From contig CAWASR010000023.1 of the NCBI GenBank assembly GCA_963784805.1, positions 1-64,000 on the forward strand: a stretch of DNA of 64,000 bases, written 5' to 3'. Under the pieces are notes generated by a model. It did not search any database and was not told the DNA's origin. It saw only the letters and a program-made list of their open reading frames with translations. The position numbers and the translations under genes were made by a program. Shown in pieces: positions 24,535 through 33,508 of this stretch. The first letter of the stretch is position 1, and each line of letters begins with the position of its first letter. Source of the stretch: Roseiarcus sp963784805 (lineage in GTDB: Bacteria; Pseudomonadota; Alphaproteobacteria; Rhizobiales; Beijerinckiaceae).

Positions 24535-25822
24535 TTACGGTGATGGTGTGGACGGCGCCCGCACGGCATCTGGTTCTGGATTTGAACCGTGCCAAAATGG
24601 TTGTCGTTAGAGCGACCATTTGAAGGAGCGCCGTCCATGGGAAAATCTATCACCGAATTCTCGTCTGTCACGCGGGTTGGTCTTGATCTGGCCAAGCACG
24701 TCTTCCAGGTCCACGGCGTGGATGTCGCGGGCAGGGTCGTTTTCAACAAGTCGGTCAAGCGCGACAAGTTGCTGGCGTTCTTCTCGGGCCTGCCCAAATG
24801 CCTGGTCGGTCTGGAGGCGTGCGGGTCGGCCCATCATTGGGCGCGCGAGTTGATCAAACTGGGCCATGACGCGCGGATGATGCCGCCGGCTTACGTGAAG
24901 CCCTACGTGCGCCGGCAGAAGAACGACGCGGCGGACGCGGCGGCGGTTTGCGAGGCGGTTTCGCGGCCCTCGATGCGTTTCGTCGCGGTGCGCTCGGTCG
25001 TCAACCAGGCCGAGTTGATGCGCCACAAGGCGCGCGAGATGCTGGTGGCGCAGCGCACGCAATTGCTCAATGGGCTTCGAGGGCATCTTGGCGAGGTGGG
25101 GCTGATCGCGGCGCAAGGGCCGCGCCATGCGCGCCAACTCGCCGATAGGATCGAAGCTTGCGACGAGACAATCCCGATCGAGGTTTGCGCGGCGCTGGCG
25201 GAGCTGGTTCATCAATTGCATCGGCTCGACGAGGCGATCGATCGGCTCGACAAGACGTTTCTCGCGGCCGCTCGGACGGATGCGACAGCGCGCCGGCTGA
25301 TGACCATTCCCGGCATCGGGCCGATCACCGCCACGGCGATCGCGGCCAGCGTCCCCGATGTCTCGGGGTTCGAGGGGCCGCGCGAGTTCGCCGCCTATCC
25401 TCGGCCTGACGCCGCGCCAGCATTCGAGCGGCGGCAAGGAGCGGCTGGGGCGCATCTCGAAGATGGGCAACCGGTACTTGCGCAAATTGCTGGTCGTGGG
25501 CGCGCACGCCGTGCTGTTCCATCGCAAACCCCATGGCGACCCGCTGCGGATGTGGGCCAAGAGGCTGATCGAGAAGAAGCCCTTCAAGCTGGTCGCCGTG
25601 GCGCTGGCCAACAAATTGGCGCGCATCGTCTTCGCGTTGCTGAAGTCGCAGACGAACTACCGAGGGCTTTCGGCCTAACTCGCCGGTTTCGGACCGCCAC
25701 GCCGCCTTAAAAGGCGCCACGCGGCAAACAACTCGAGGGTGACCAAGAGGTGATGCGCAGGAAAGCGGATTGATCCTGAAGCCCGGCATACTGTCTGCGC
25801 CCAATCAGCGCGTTACGGTGAT
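24535..25822 (+). mobile_element. IS110-family insertion sequence, about 1.28 kb
   Basis: The element carries one IS110-type transposase and is bounded by a 10-bp direct repeat, TTACGGTGAT, at 24535-24544 and 25813-25822. IS110 elements lack terminal inverted repeats and recombine through short matching core sequences, so these direct repeats are the best guess at the ends. The length fits the family. The noncoding leader (24545-24636) or trailer (25679-25812) is where the bridge RNA of such elements would be encoded; which side cannot be settled by eye. The transposase is frameshifted. Confidence 0.7.
24637..25678 (+). pseudogene. IS110-family transposase, frameshifted
   Basis: The N-terminal RuvC-like DEDD domain is intact: VGLDLAKHVFQ (Asp), GLEACGSAHHW (Glu), KNDAADAAAVCEA (two Asp). 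The helix-hairpin-helix LMTIPGIGPITATAIAASV also follows in frame. Just after REFAAY (about 25399) an extra C shifts the frame; the C-terminal part, with LGLTPRQHSSGGKERLGRIS and the serine-bearing domain, continues in another frame to 25678. The break separates the two catalytic domains, so the protein is presumably inactive unless the shift is a base-calling error. Start at ATG 24637 with GAAGGAG upstream. Confidence 0.85.
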
Positions 25823-25938
25823 AGCGGCAACGGATCAGCGGACAACATCAGGGCCAGCGGACGCTTATGGTTCCGTGCAAAAAGGCCGAAGACATGACCG
25901 CACCCCCGATCCCCCAAAACCTCAAAGACCCCCTTGAC

Positions 25939-26008
25939 AGCGGGCGCCGTCCAGACATGACAGTGCACTTTACTTGCGACCGCAGCGTCGCCATAGTTAA
26001 GTGCACTG
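25939..26008. repeat. Short repeat and inverted repeat next to the IS110 element
   Basis: Two features overlap here. Bases 25939-25962 match 2707-2730 in inverted orientation at 23 of 24 positions. Bases 25961-25970 (CAGTGCACTT) and 25999-26008 (AAGTGCACTG) form a perfect 10-bp inverted repeat with a 28-nt loop. There is no gene between 25823 and 26025. The stretch may be the remnant of another mobile element. Confidence 0.5.
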
Positions 26009-26025
26009 CGGGGCGCTTCTCGCCT

Positions 26026-26262
26026 TTAGGACCGATTGGCATAGGGGGGAACCTGCACCAGTGTTCCAATTAATCGCAACAGAGCCTGCTGCTCAGGTCC
26101 CGTCCCCTCTCTGAGGAAGGCCCCCACTTCAATGTGCGACAAACGGCCTCCAGAAGGCGCATTGGGCTGATGGATAATGAATGCGTGACCGTTCTCTGGC
26201 TCCCGGCCAAGGAACCAAGAATCGCCATTTGGACTGTGGTACAATTCTCGCCGTTCTGACAT
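26026..26262 (-). CDS. Small conserved hypothetical protein
   Basis: A 78-residue protein starting MSERRELYHSPNGDSWFLGR and continuing with HAFIIHQPNAPSGG and HIEVGAFL. I recognise this pattern as a small uncharacterised family common in rhizobial genomes, often near mobile elements; no function is known. ATG 26262 has a GGGAG upstream, and the longer frame to 26337 is not supported. No signal peptide or membrane helix. Confidence 0.65.
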   Translation of the reverse strand: MSERRELYHSPNGDSWFLGREPENGHAFIIHQPNAPSGGRLSHIEVGAFLREGTGPEQQALLRLIGTLVQVPPYANRS

Positions 26263-27151
26263 ATGGCCGCTCCCATGCCTCCAGCTAAGCATAGCACGGG
26301 ACATGGGGAAGCGGCGATGCGCGTCAAGGCCCCTCAAATTTCAATCTGAGACACTACCCCTTGATGTGACCATCCGGGGCGCGTGGCCGCCGGCGCGAGC
26401 AGCCTGCCGGGTTCCGGGGCGGCCGGGGGCAGCGCCGCCGTGTTTGCTGAAAATCAATTTTATTCGACAATCTCTTTGAGATAATCAGAAGCCGTGCTAT
26501 GGTCTTCCTCGTCGCTGGATCGAGGCGCGCCTGTCGCGCCGAGGGCAGCGGCCGCTTTAAGCCTTCACGCGGCTGACCAGATGACACGCTCGAAGCGGCG
26601 TGGGGCAAGGATTTGTCGGCATGGATTTGGGGCTGGCGCCACATCCGCTCGGATTCGAAACAGGGTTCGGAGTTCCGGCGACAGTTTGCTCAACCCCCAA
26701 ATTCCAGCCGAAGGCGACATTTGCTTCCTGAAAGGCAGAATTTGAGTCAGGGTCGCCTTGGTGACGAACCCGAGGCCGCGCGGGGGCGGGGACGGGTTCG
26801 GCGGGGATGAGGAGCCGGAGAAAAAAACAATTTGGATTCGCGTCTAAACCATTGAAAAGGCTCAATTCGCGGAAGGGAATCATTTGGATTCCGCTTCCCC
26901 TGGCTTTGCTCCGGCTTCCCCTGGCTTGGATTCCATTGCCGCGGGCTTGGATCGGCTTCCGCCGGGCCTGGATTCGCAGCCCCCGGGTTGCGGCGACAGC
27001 TTTCTCAATCCCCAATCGCTCGCGCCCGCGGGCCCGCCGCGTCGTCCTGCCGGCGGCCCAAGCCGTCGACCTCTTGCTTGAGCCTGGTTTTCCGAGCCTT
27101 CAGCCTGTCAGGGCGCCATAGCCCGTCTAGCGGATCGCTGACGGAAGCGCC
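26263..27151. repeat. Gene-free stretch with degenerate repeats
   Basis: About 890 nt without a convincing gene. An imperfect direct repeat of about 46-50 nt occurs at 26651-26700 and 26970-27015, sharing GGATTCG near the start and CGGCGACAG...CTCAA...CCCCAA at the end. Between them, 26880-26990 holds short tandem-like units based on GGCTTGGATTCC and GGGCCTGGATTC. A minus-strand frame across them reads as repeated IQARG units but ends without a domain, so it is probably not translated. This looks like a decayed repeat or mobile element beside the IS110 region. Confidence 0.5.
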
Positions 27152-28750
27152 TCAGTCGATCAGCTTGTAGGCCGGCAGGGTCAGGAACTCCTCGAATTCG
27201 TCGGCGAGCGACATGTCCGAGAACAGGGCGATCGCCTCCTTGAAGCGGCCGCCGTCGAAGGCCGAGGCGCCGACCTCGCCTCGAACCCGCTCCATCTCGG
27301 CCGCGAGCGCGTCGCGGAACAGGGCCGGCGTCACCTCGCGGCCGTCGGCGAGCTTGGCCCTCAGATGGATCCATTGCCAGACCTGGGCGCGCGAGATTTC
27401 GGCGGTCGCGGCGTCCTCCATCAGATTGTAGATCGGCGCCGCGCCGCGGCCGCGCAGCCAGGCTTCGATATATTGCACCCCGACGCGGATGTTTAGGCGC
27501 AGGCCCTCTTCGGTGCGCGCGCCGTCGTGGACCTGCAGCAGATCGGCCTGGGTCACATCCACGTCCTCGCGCAGCTTGCCGAGCTGGTTGGGCCCCGGCA
27601 TCAGCCGGTCGAACACTTCGCGCGCGACCGGCACCAGGTCGGGATGGGCGACCCAGGTGCCGTCGTGGCCGTTGCCGGCCTCGCGCTCCTTGTCGGCCCG
27701 CACTTTGGCGAAGGCCTCGTCGTTGGCGTGCGCGTCGCCCTTGACCGGAATCTGCGCCGCCATCCCGCCCATGGCGAAGGCGCCGCGGCGGTGGCAGGTC
27801 TTGATCGACAGCAGCGAATAGGCGTTGAGAAACGCCTTGCCCATCGTCATTGCAGAGCGGTCAGGCGTCAGAAAGTCGGGGTTTTTGCCCAGCCGCTTGA
27901 TGAAGGAGAAGATATAGTCCCAGCGGCCGCAGTTGAGGCCGACGATATGGTCGCGAAGCTCGTAGAGAATCTCGTCCATTTCAAACGCGGCCGGCAGCGT
28001 CTCGATCAGCACCGTCGCCTTGAAGGCGCCCTCGTCGAACCCGAGCTCGGCTTCCGCGTGCGAGAAAACCTCGTTCCACAGCCGCGCCTCGAGGCGGCTT
28101 TCCAGCTTCGGCAGATAGAAGGCGGGAGTCGAGCCCTTGGCCGCCTGCGCCTTCGCGCAGTGGAAGACATAGAGGCCGAAATCGAACAGCGCGCCCGACA
28201 TCTCCCGGCCGTCGACCGTCACATGCCGCTCGGGCAGATGCCAGCCGCGCGGGCGCACCATCAGCGCGGCCGGATTGCTCCTCAGCGCATAGGTCTTGCC
28301 GCTGGCGGGGTCGGTAAAGCCGATCGTGCCGGCCCAGCGGTCCTTCAGATTGGCTTGGCCCTCGATCATGTTGGCGAACGAGGGCGAGGTGGCGTCCTCA
28401 AAATCGGCCATGAACACCTTCGCGCCCGAATTGAGCGCGTTGACGATCATCTTGCGGTCGACCGGGCCGGTGATCTCAACCCGGCGGTCGAGAAGGTCGG
28501 CCGGGATGGGCGCCACCTTCCAGCCGCCGTCGCGAACGCCTTTCGTCTCGGGCAGAAAATCAGGCAGGAGGCCGGCGTCGAACGCCTTCTGCCGCTCTCC
28601 GCGCCGCGCCAGCAGTTCAAGCCGTCGCCGGTCGAAGCGGCGGTGCAGGCCAGCGAGAAAAGCCAGCGCATCGCCGCTGAGGATTTCCGTCTGCCGGGCG
28701 ACGGTCTTCGAACGGACGACAATGCCTGTGGCGGGCGAGTGCGCGGTCAT
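27152..28750 (-). CDS. aceB: Malate synthase A
   Basis: A 532-residue malate synthase that condenses glyoxylate and acetyl-CoA to malate. Family segments: VFMADFEDATSPSF, ALMVRPRGWHLPERHV, PKLESRLEARLWNEVF, ATVLIETLPAAFEMDEIL, LNCGRWDYIFSFIK, GTWVAHPDLVPVA. The last contains the catalytic region typical of isoform A. No isocitrate lyase is next to it, so glyoxylate may come from elsewhere. The mesaconyl-CoA hydratase at 44.1 kb suggests the ethylmalonyl-CoA pathway, where malate synthase consumes the glyoxylate. Monocistronic. Confidence 0.96.
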   Translation of the reverse strand: MTAHSPATGIVVRSKTVARQTEILSGDALAFLAGLHRRFDRRRLELLARRGERQKAFDAGLLPDFLPETKGVRDGGWKVAPIPADLLDRRVEITGPVDRKMIVNALNSGAKVFMADFEDATSPSFANMIEGQANLKDRWAGTIGFTDPASGKTYALRSNPAALMVRPRGWHLPERHVTVDGREMSGALFDFGLYVFHCAKAQAAKGSTPAFYLPKLESRLEARLWNEVFSHAEAELGFDEGAFKATVLIETLPAAFEMDEILYELRDHIVGLNCGRWDYIFSFIKRLGKNPDFLTPDRSAMTMGKAFLNAYSLLSIKTCHRRGAFAMGGMAAQIPVKGDAHANDEAFAKVRADKEREAGNGHDGTWVAHPDLVPVAREVFDRLMPGPNQLGKLREDVDVTQADLLQVHDGARTEEGLRLNIRVGVQYIEAWLRGRGAAPIYNLMEDAATAEISRAQVWQWIHLRAKLADGREVTPALFRDALAAEMERVRGEVGASAFDGGRFKEAIALFSDMSLADEFEEFLTLPAYKLID

Positions 28751-28834
28751 AAAGATCCTCCAGAAGGGCGGCGACGGTCCTGGTCGGTCTTCCTAGACCG
28801 TTTCGCCGCGCTTGGGGAGGTCCGATCAACCTCA

Positions 28835-29107
28835 TCAGGCCGCCAGATCGGCTCGCCCCGGAGCGGGCCGCTCGCGCGCCGCGCGCCGGCGGACCAGCAA
28901 GGCGGACGGATCGGCGCCGAGCGGCAGCGCCGACACATCGGACAGATCCTGCGGCGTCAGCCCGATGTCGCGTAGCTCATATTCCGACATTCGGGCCAGC
29001 TGGCTCATTGTCCGTCGCGCAACGCCGACCCGAGCCGGCCAGGTGAAAGCTCGGCGCAGCGCCTCCAATGCGCCTCGAGAGGTCCGTCGCGCCAGGGAGT
29101 GGATCAT
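28835..29107 (-). CDS. DUF1127 domain protein
   Basis: A 90-residue basic protein. The C-terminal part has the DUF1127 signature ARMSEYELRDIGLTPQDL. The N-terminal part is Arg-rich (MIHSLARRTSRGALEALRRA). In alphaproteobacteria, short DUF1127 proteins bind RNA and affect sRNA turnover and phosphate or stress responses; this longer form has not, to my knowledge, been assigned a role. ATG 29107 is chosen. Divergent from a LysR gene that may control it. Confidence 0.85.
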   Translation of the reverse strand: MIHSLARRTSRGALEALRRAFTWPARVGVARRTMSQLARMSEYELRDIGLTPQDLSDVSALPLGADPSALLVRRRAARERPAPGRADLAA

Positions 29108-29288
29108 CGCTTGTCTCCTTGTCCCGATCAGGACGCGACAGTTCTGTCGGCGAAACGACGCTGCGCCGGGGAAAACCATCGATTTCGGAACGGGTTAAAT
29201 GTAATGACAGGTTGGATGTAATGGGTCGTCATTGATCGGTCCAACGAATGTTTGTAGAGTATCCGATCGAAATCCGGGATGGATCGCC

Positions 29289-30152
29289 ATGCTTGACACC
29301 GACCAGCTGCGCTCGTTTCTCGCCATCGTCGATTCCGGCTCCTTCACGCGCGCGGCCGAGCGCGTACATAAGACTCAGTCGGCCGTCTCGATGCATATCC
29401 GACGGCTCGAGGAGCGGCTGGGCTGCGCCCTGTTCGTCAAGCACGGACGCGGAACGCGGCTCACGACCGAAGGCGAGAGCCTGATCGAGTTCGCCCGGCG
29501 CATCGTTCAGATCGAAGCTGGCGCCTTCGCAGCGCTTTCGCGCAAGGGCCTTCGGGGGGCGGCCAGACTCGGCATTCCCGACGACTACGCCGAATCTTTT
29601 TTGGCCGAAATACTGGCGCGGTTCTATCGCCGGCACCCTTTGGTCGAAGTGTCCGTGGTCTGCGAAGCGTCGACCGAGCTCTCCGCGCAGGTTTTCGCCG
29701 GGGCGCTGGAGCTGGCGCTAGTGACCGACCACGCCGCGTTGCACGGGTTTGAGCTGTTGCGCGAGGAGCCGCTGGTGTGGGTCGCCTCCGACCGCTTCCG
29801 GGTCGAGGACGATGCTCCGATCCCGCTCGCGCTCGGCAGCGCCACTTGCCTTTGGCGGCGGGCGACCGAGGACGCGCTGGCGACGACGCCGCGGGCGACG
29901 CGCGGTTTGTTTTTTTCCAAAAATTACAGCGCGATAGGCTCCGTGGTGCGGGCCGGTCTGGCAGTCACGACACTGCCGGCTTCGATGGTTGGCGAGGGCT
30001 TGCGCGTTCTGGGGCGGAGTGAAGGTCTCCCCGATCTGCCGGTGTCGCGCATGGGGCTTATCCACGCGCCCGGGCGCGCTAGCGAGGAAGCCAAAGCGCT
30101 GGCCGAGGCGATCCGGCAGAGCGTCGGCGCGTCGGCGCGCCAGGCCGCGTGA
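29289..30152 (+). CDS. LysR-family transcriptional regulator
   Basis: A 287-residue LysR protein. HTH: LDTDQLRSFLAIVDSGSFTR, then KTQSAVSMHIRRLEERLG. Effector-binding domain from about 90 (RLGIPDDYAESFLAEILARF); the late segment FFSKNYSAIGSVVRAGLAV is normal. It resembles the subgroup that regulates divergent DUF1127 genes in rhizobia. Start at ATG 29289. The gap to the DUF1127 gene (180 nt) carries both promoters. Confidence 0.9.
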   Translation: MLDTDQLRSFLAIVDSGSFTRAAERVHKTQSAVSMHIRRLEERLGCALFVKHGRGTRLTTEGESLIEFARRIVQIEAGAFAALSRKGLRGAARLGIPDDYAESFLAEILARFYRRHPLVEVSVVCEASTELSAQVFAGALELALVTDHAALHGFELLREEPLVWVASDRFRVEDDAPIPLALGSATCLWRRATEDALATTPRATRGLFFSKNYSAIGSVVRAGLAVTTLPASMVGEGLRVLGRSEGLPDLPVSRMGLIHAPGRASEEAKALAEAIRQSVGASARQAA

Positions 30153-30237
30153 GAAGCGAGGGATGCCGCACAACCTCGGTCTGCAACGCCTGAGACGGGA
30201 TGAGTCGTTAATACTCAATCAAGGTTAATCATTAGGG

Positions 30238-30252
30238 TTAAGTCTCTGTTAA
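30238..30252. promoter_or_regulatory. CtrA-like box TTAA-N7-TTAA
   Basis: TTAA-GTCTCTG-TTAA fits the CtrA full site except that the last consensus base (C) is G. It lies 79 nt upstream of the outer-membrane-protein ATG in an AT-rich leader with two more GTTAA motifs. CtrA control of surface proteins is known in alphaproteobacteria; here it is inferred. Confidence 0.4.
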
Positions 30253-30330
30253 GTCCAGCGTGGCAGGTTTTTCCCAATTCTGAAGATGCGCGGGCCGCGT
30301 CGCCCGGCGCCGAAAGAGGGGATTACTGTC

Positions 30331-31257
30331 ATGATAAAGCTGGGGTCCCTTGTTATGGCGGCCGGAGCCGTGGTCGCTTCTTGCGGATGGGCGAGCGCCG
30401 CCGATCTGTTACCCCCTGCGCCGCCGCTCCCGCCAGCGGCCGACGCTGAATTTGGCGGCTGGTATCTGCGCGGCGACGTGGGGTTTGGCCTCGCCGCCGG
30501 CGCGCCGAAGCTTCAGAATATTCCCGATCCGATCGCGACCGGCCTTTCGATCGGGTTTCTGTCCAACTCAGCCTACCAATCTTTCAACAACTCGACCCTG
30601 TCTTCATCGGGAATGATCGACTTCGGCGTCGGTTATCGGTTCAACAACTGGTTCCGAGTGGACGGGACCTTGGAATACCGCGGCGGCGCCAATCTTCAGT
30701 CGCTCTATACGCTTACCGACCCTGTCAATCCGGCGTTCGGCGGACCGACGCAATTCGCCGATTTCTATCGCGCGAACGTCTCTTCGTTCGTCGGTCTCGT
30801 CAACGGCTACGTCAACCTCGGAACCTGGTACGGCATATCGCCGTTCGTCGGCGCCGGCGTCGGTTTCGCCGAAAACAACGTCTTCGGCTTCACCGATCAG
30901 GGCGTGAATTACGGCAACTTTATCGATCTCGGGCCGTCCGGAGGCTACTTCTCCAACGGCGCGAAGACCAATTTCGCCTGGGCTTTAATGGCCGGCCTCG
31001 ATTTCGACATCACGCCGAACTTGAAGCTCGAATTGGGGTACCGCTATCTCAACTATGGGGCGATTACGACCGGCGGCTCGAATTGTCTGGCGGGCTCCGT
31101 CGGCGGGGCTTTCACAAACCTGAACTGCAGCGGCGGGGTGGCGAACTACGTCTCGTCCCGCAACACACTGGCCTCCAACGACTTCCGCATCGGCCTCCTC
31201 TATCTGCTCGGCGATCCGGCCAATACGCCCCCGGCGCCGATCGTGACCAGGTACTGA
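30331..31257 (+). CDS. Outer-membrane beta-barrel protein (Omp25/RopB-like)
   Basis: A 308-residue protein. The signal peptide MIKLGSLVMAAGAVVASCGW ends near ASA-A, and a Pro-rich segment (DLLPPAPPLPP) follows. The rest alternates aromatic and polar residues typical of an eight-strand barrel: FGGWYLRGDVGFG, FGVGYRFNNWFRVDGTLEYR, ISPFVGAGVGFAENN, LKLELGYRYLNYG. It ends FRIGLLYLLGDP..., then a short tail TRY. Family: opacity/Omp25-like porins of rhizobia. ATG 30331 is preferred over the upstream frame. Surface structural role likely. Confidence 0.88.
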   Translation: MIKLGSLVMAAGAVVASCGWASAADLLPPAPPLPPAADAEFGGWYLRGDVGFGLAAGAPKLQNIPDPIATGLSIGFLSNSAYQSFNNSTLSSSGMIDFGVGYRFNNWFRVDGTLEYRGGANLQSLYTLTDPVNPAFGGPTQFADFYRANVSSFVGLVNGYVNLGTWYGISPFVGAGVGFAENNVFGFTDQGVNYGNFIDLGPSGGYFSNGAKTNFAWALMAGLDFDITPNLKLELGYRYLNYGAITTGGSNCLAGSVGGAFTNLNCSGGVANYVSSRNTLASNDFRIGLLYLLGDPANTPPAPIVTRY

Positions 31258-31529
31258 AACGAAGGCCGCTCCAGATTCAGTATCGGGGTTCTCGCGCGCG
31301 GGTTGCTGGCGAGCGCCGGCGCGGGAGGAATTTCGATTTCTTTAGAGCCTTTTCGGCGGCGACGATCGACGCCACGGCGGACCGGGCGCCTTGACGTCAT
31401 GCGTGCGTAACGGGCATTGCCTACGCTGATCAGCGAGCTTAAGCCAACTCTCCCGCTCTTCCCGAACCGCAGCTGCGCTGGCGCCTGCGCGCCCGGCGGG
31501 TAAGCGCGCGAACGCACGGGAAGAATGTG

Positions 31530-32462
31530 ATGACGGACGCGACCGCGCCTGGCGCCGACCTTCTGAGATCCGTCTGGGCCAATCCGATCCTGCTGCTCGT
31601 GCTCACGACGCTGATTTGGGCCGGACACTCGATCGTCGGCCGGCTGTCTGTCGGCCAGATCGGCCCGATGACGCTCACTTGCCTGCGCTGGGGCTTGGCG
31701 CTGGTTCCCATCCTCTTGGCGGCGCGCTCCGCCTTGCGCCGGGATTGGCCGATCCTCAGCGCCAACTGGCGCTACGTCGCGGCGATGGGCGCGCTCGGCT
31801 ACACTGCTTTCAACGCGCTCTTCTATCTTGCCGCGCATCGCACCAGCGCGCTCAATCTGTCGATCATTCAGGGCGCGATCCCGGCGCTGGTGCTGATCGG
31901 CTCACGGATCTTTCTGAGCGTCCGGGTGACCGCGCTCCAGGCGCTGGGCGCCGCAACGACGATGGTCGGCGTCGCGACGATCGCTGCGCAGGGCGATCCG
32001 GCGCGGCTGGCGAGGCTCGCCTTCAACCATGGCGACGTGATGATGTTGGCTGCTGTCGTTCTCTACTCCGGCTACACGATCGGACTGCGCGATCGCCCGC
32101 GGGTTTCGGGCCTCAGTCTGCTGGCGGGCATGGCCACGGCGGCGTTTTTGACCTCTCTGCCGCTGATGATCTGGGAGATCGCCACAGGCGGATTCATCTG
32201 GCCGACCGCCGCGGGGCTCGCAACGCTCGCCTATGTGGCGCTTGGGCCCGCGTTCGCCTCGCAAATGTTCTATATGCGCGGCGTCGAGCTGATTGGGCCG
32301 GGCCGGGCGGGGCTGTTCGTCAATCTCGTGCCGGTGTTCGGCGCTATCATGGCGGTGGTGCTTTTGGGCGAGCCCTTCGCGGCCTATCACGTCGTCGCGC
32401 TGGCGCTGGTCGTCGGCGGCATCGCGATTGCGCAGAATGGCCCGCGCGGCCAGGCGTCCTGA
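31530..32462 (+). CDS. EamA/DMT-family exporter
   Basis: A 310-residue inner-membrane protein with ten predicted helices in two EamA repeats. Typical motifs: LIWAGHSIVGRLSVGQIGPM in the first repeat and ALGPAFASQMFYMRGVELIG / GPGRAGLFVNLVPVFGAIMA in the second. Members export amino acids or metabolites; the substrate is unknown. ATG 31530 follows a GGAAG; a GTG at 31527 directly before it is possible. A dienelactone hydrolase gene starts 28 nt downstream and is likely co-transcribed. Confidence 0.88.
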   Translation: MTDATAPGADLLRSVWANPILLLVLTTLIWAGHSIVGRLSVGQIGPMTLTCLRWGLALVPILLAARSALRRDWPILSANWRYVAAMGALGYTAFNALFYLAAHRTSALNLSIIQGAIPALVLIGSRIFLSVRVTALQALGAATTMVGVATIAAQGDPARLARLAFNHGDVMMLAAVVLYSGYTIGLRDRPRVSGLSLLAGMATAAFLTSLPLMIWEIATGGFIWPTAAGLATLAYVALGPAFASQMFYMRGVELIGPGRAGLFVNLVPVFGAIMAVVLLGEPFAAYHVVALALVVGGIAIAQNGPRGQAS

Positions 32463-32490
32463 ATCACTTTAGCCTGCGGAGGAGACGAAT

Positions 32491-33159
32491 ATGGGCGCCT
32501 GGATCGAACTGCAGCCGGAGGGCGGGGCTGCGATCAGCGCATGGCGCGCCGATCCCGCCGGAAAACCGCGCGGCGGGATCGTGGTCGTGCAGGAGATTTT
32601 CGGCGTCAACGCGCATATCCGCGCGGTCGCCGATCGATTCGCGGCCGAAGGCTATCTCGCGATCGCTCCGGCGATATTCGATCATGTCGAGCGGGGGTTC
32701 GACGTCGGCTACGACCCGGAGGCGAGAGCCCGCGGCATCGCGATCGCGGGCAAGGTCGATTTCGAGCAGATTGTGCGCGACGTCGCCGCGGCGATCGAGG
32801 TCGCCAGGGAAGGCGGCAAGGTTGGCGTCGTCGGCTATTGTCTGGGCGGGTCGGTCGCCTGGGCCGCCGCCGGCCGCCTCTCAGGCTTAAGCGCCGCGGT
32901 CGGTTATTATGGCGGTCGGGTGGTCGCGATGAAAGACCTCGAGCCGCGCGTCCCGACCATGCTGCATTTCGGCGAGAAGGACGCGCATATTCCGATCGCC
33001 GGCGTGCGCGAAGTCGCCGCCGCTCATCCGGACCTCCCGATCCATATTTACCCGGCCGAGCATGGCTTCAACTGCGATCAGCGCGAAAGTTACGACGCGC
33101 AGAGCGCGGCGCTGGCGTGGACGCGAACTTTGGAGTTCTTCGCCAAAAATCTGGGGTGA
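32491..33159 (+). CDS. Dienelactone hydrolase-family protein
   Basis: A 222-residue alpha/beta hydrolase. The nucleophile is the Cys in VVGYCLGGSVAW, the acid Asp is in FGEKDAHIP, and the His is in PAEHGFNCDQR, giving the Cys-His-Asp triad of dienelactone hydrolases. Known members act on dienelactone in chlorocatechol breakdown, but most chromosomal copies have unknown substrates and no ring-cleavage genes are nearby. Good GGAGG ribosome site before ATG 32491. A hairpin at 33246-33276 may end the transcript. Confidence 0.9.
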   Translation: MGAWIELQPEGGAAISAWRADPAGKPRGGIVVVQEIFGVNAHIRAVADRFAAEGYLAIAPAIFDHVERGFDVGYDPEARARGIAIAGKVDFEQIVRDVAAAIEVAREGGKVGVVGYCLGGSVAWAAAGRLSGLSAAVGYYGGRVVAMKDLEPRVPTMLHFGEKDAHIPIAGVREVAAAHPDLPIHIYPAEHGFNCDQRESYDAQSAALAWTRTLEFFAKNLG

Positions 33160-33508
33160 GCGCGATTCGGGCGTTATCGTGGTCGCGCTTTTGCCGTCGC
33201 ATCAGGTTTTTCAAAGGGATAGGCGCCAAATTGTGCGACGGCGCAACGCCCGCTGGACGGCGCCGTTCGCGGGCGTGACAACGATCGAACGGCCTGGGCG
33301 TTACATTCCTTTCTCGATCCCCGACCCGTTCTTTAAGTTCCGCTAAGGGGCTGGCGCCATTTGGGGTCGCGGATTGCGTCTTTTCAATCGCTTGCGGGCC
33401 GACGACCTTGCAGTTTCCCGGCGCCATCCCTGAGCCTCCCTCCCTGGCCCTCCCCGTCCCTCATCGAGGGCGTTTCCACCAAACTCACTCATGGTCTAGT
33501 CTGGCGAA
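33160..33508. terminator. Gap with hairpin downstream of dienelactone hydrolase
   Basis: No gene is supported in these 349 nt. ACGCCCGC (33246-33253) and GCGGGCGT (33269-33276) form a perfect 8-bp stem with a 15-nt loop, a possible terminator. The remainder should hold the promoter of the alcohol dehydrogenase gene at 33509. Confidence 0.4.

Noticed and set aside
25867..26073. 68-codon plus-strand frame downstream of the IS110 element
   Set aside because: Overlaps repeats and the small hypothetical gene on the other strand; no features of a gene.
26557..27015. 152-codon minus-strand frame with IQARG repeats
   Set aside because: Follows degenerate DNA repeats, has no domain and no convincing start; treated as repeat DNA.
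27527..28975. 482-codon plus-strand open frame
   Set aside because: Opposite-strand shadow of malate synthase.
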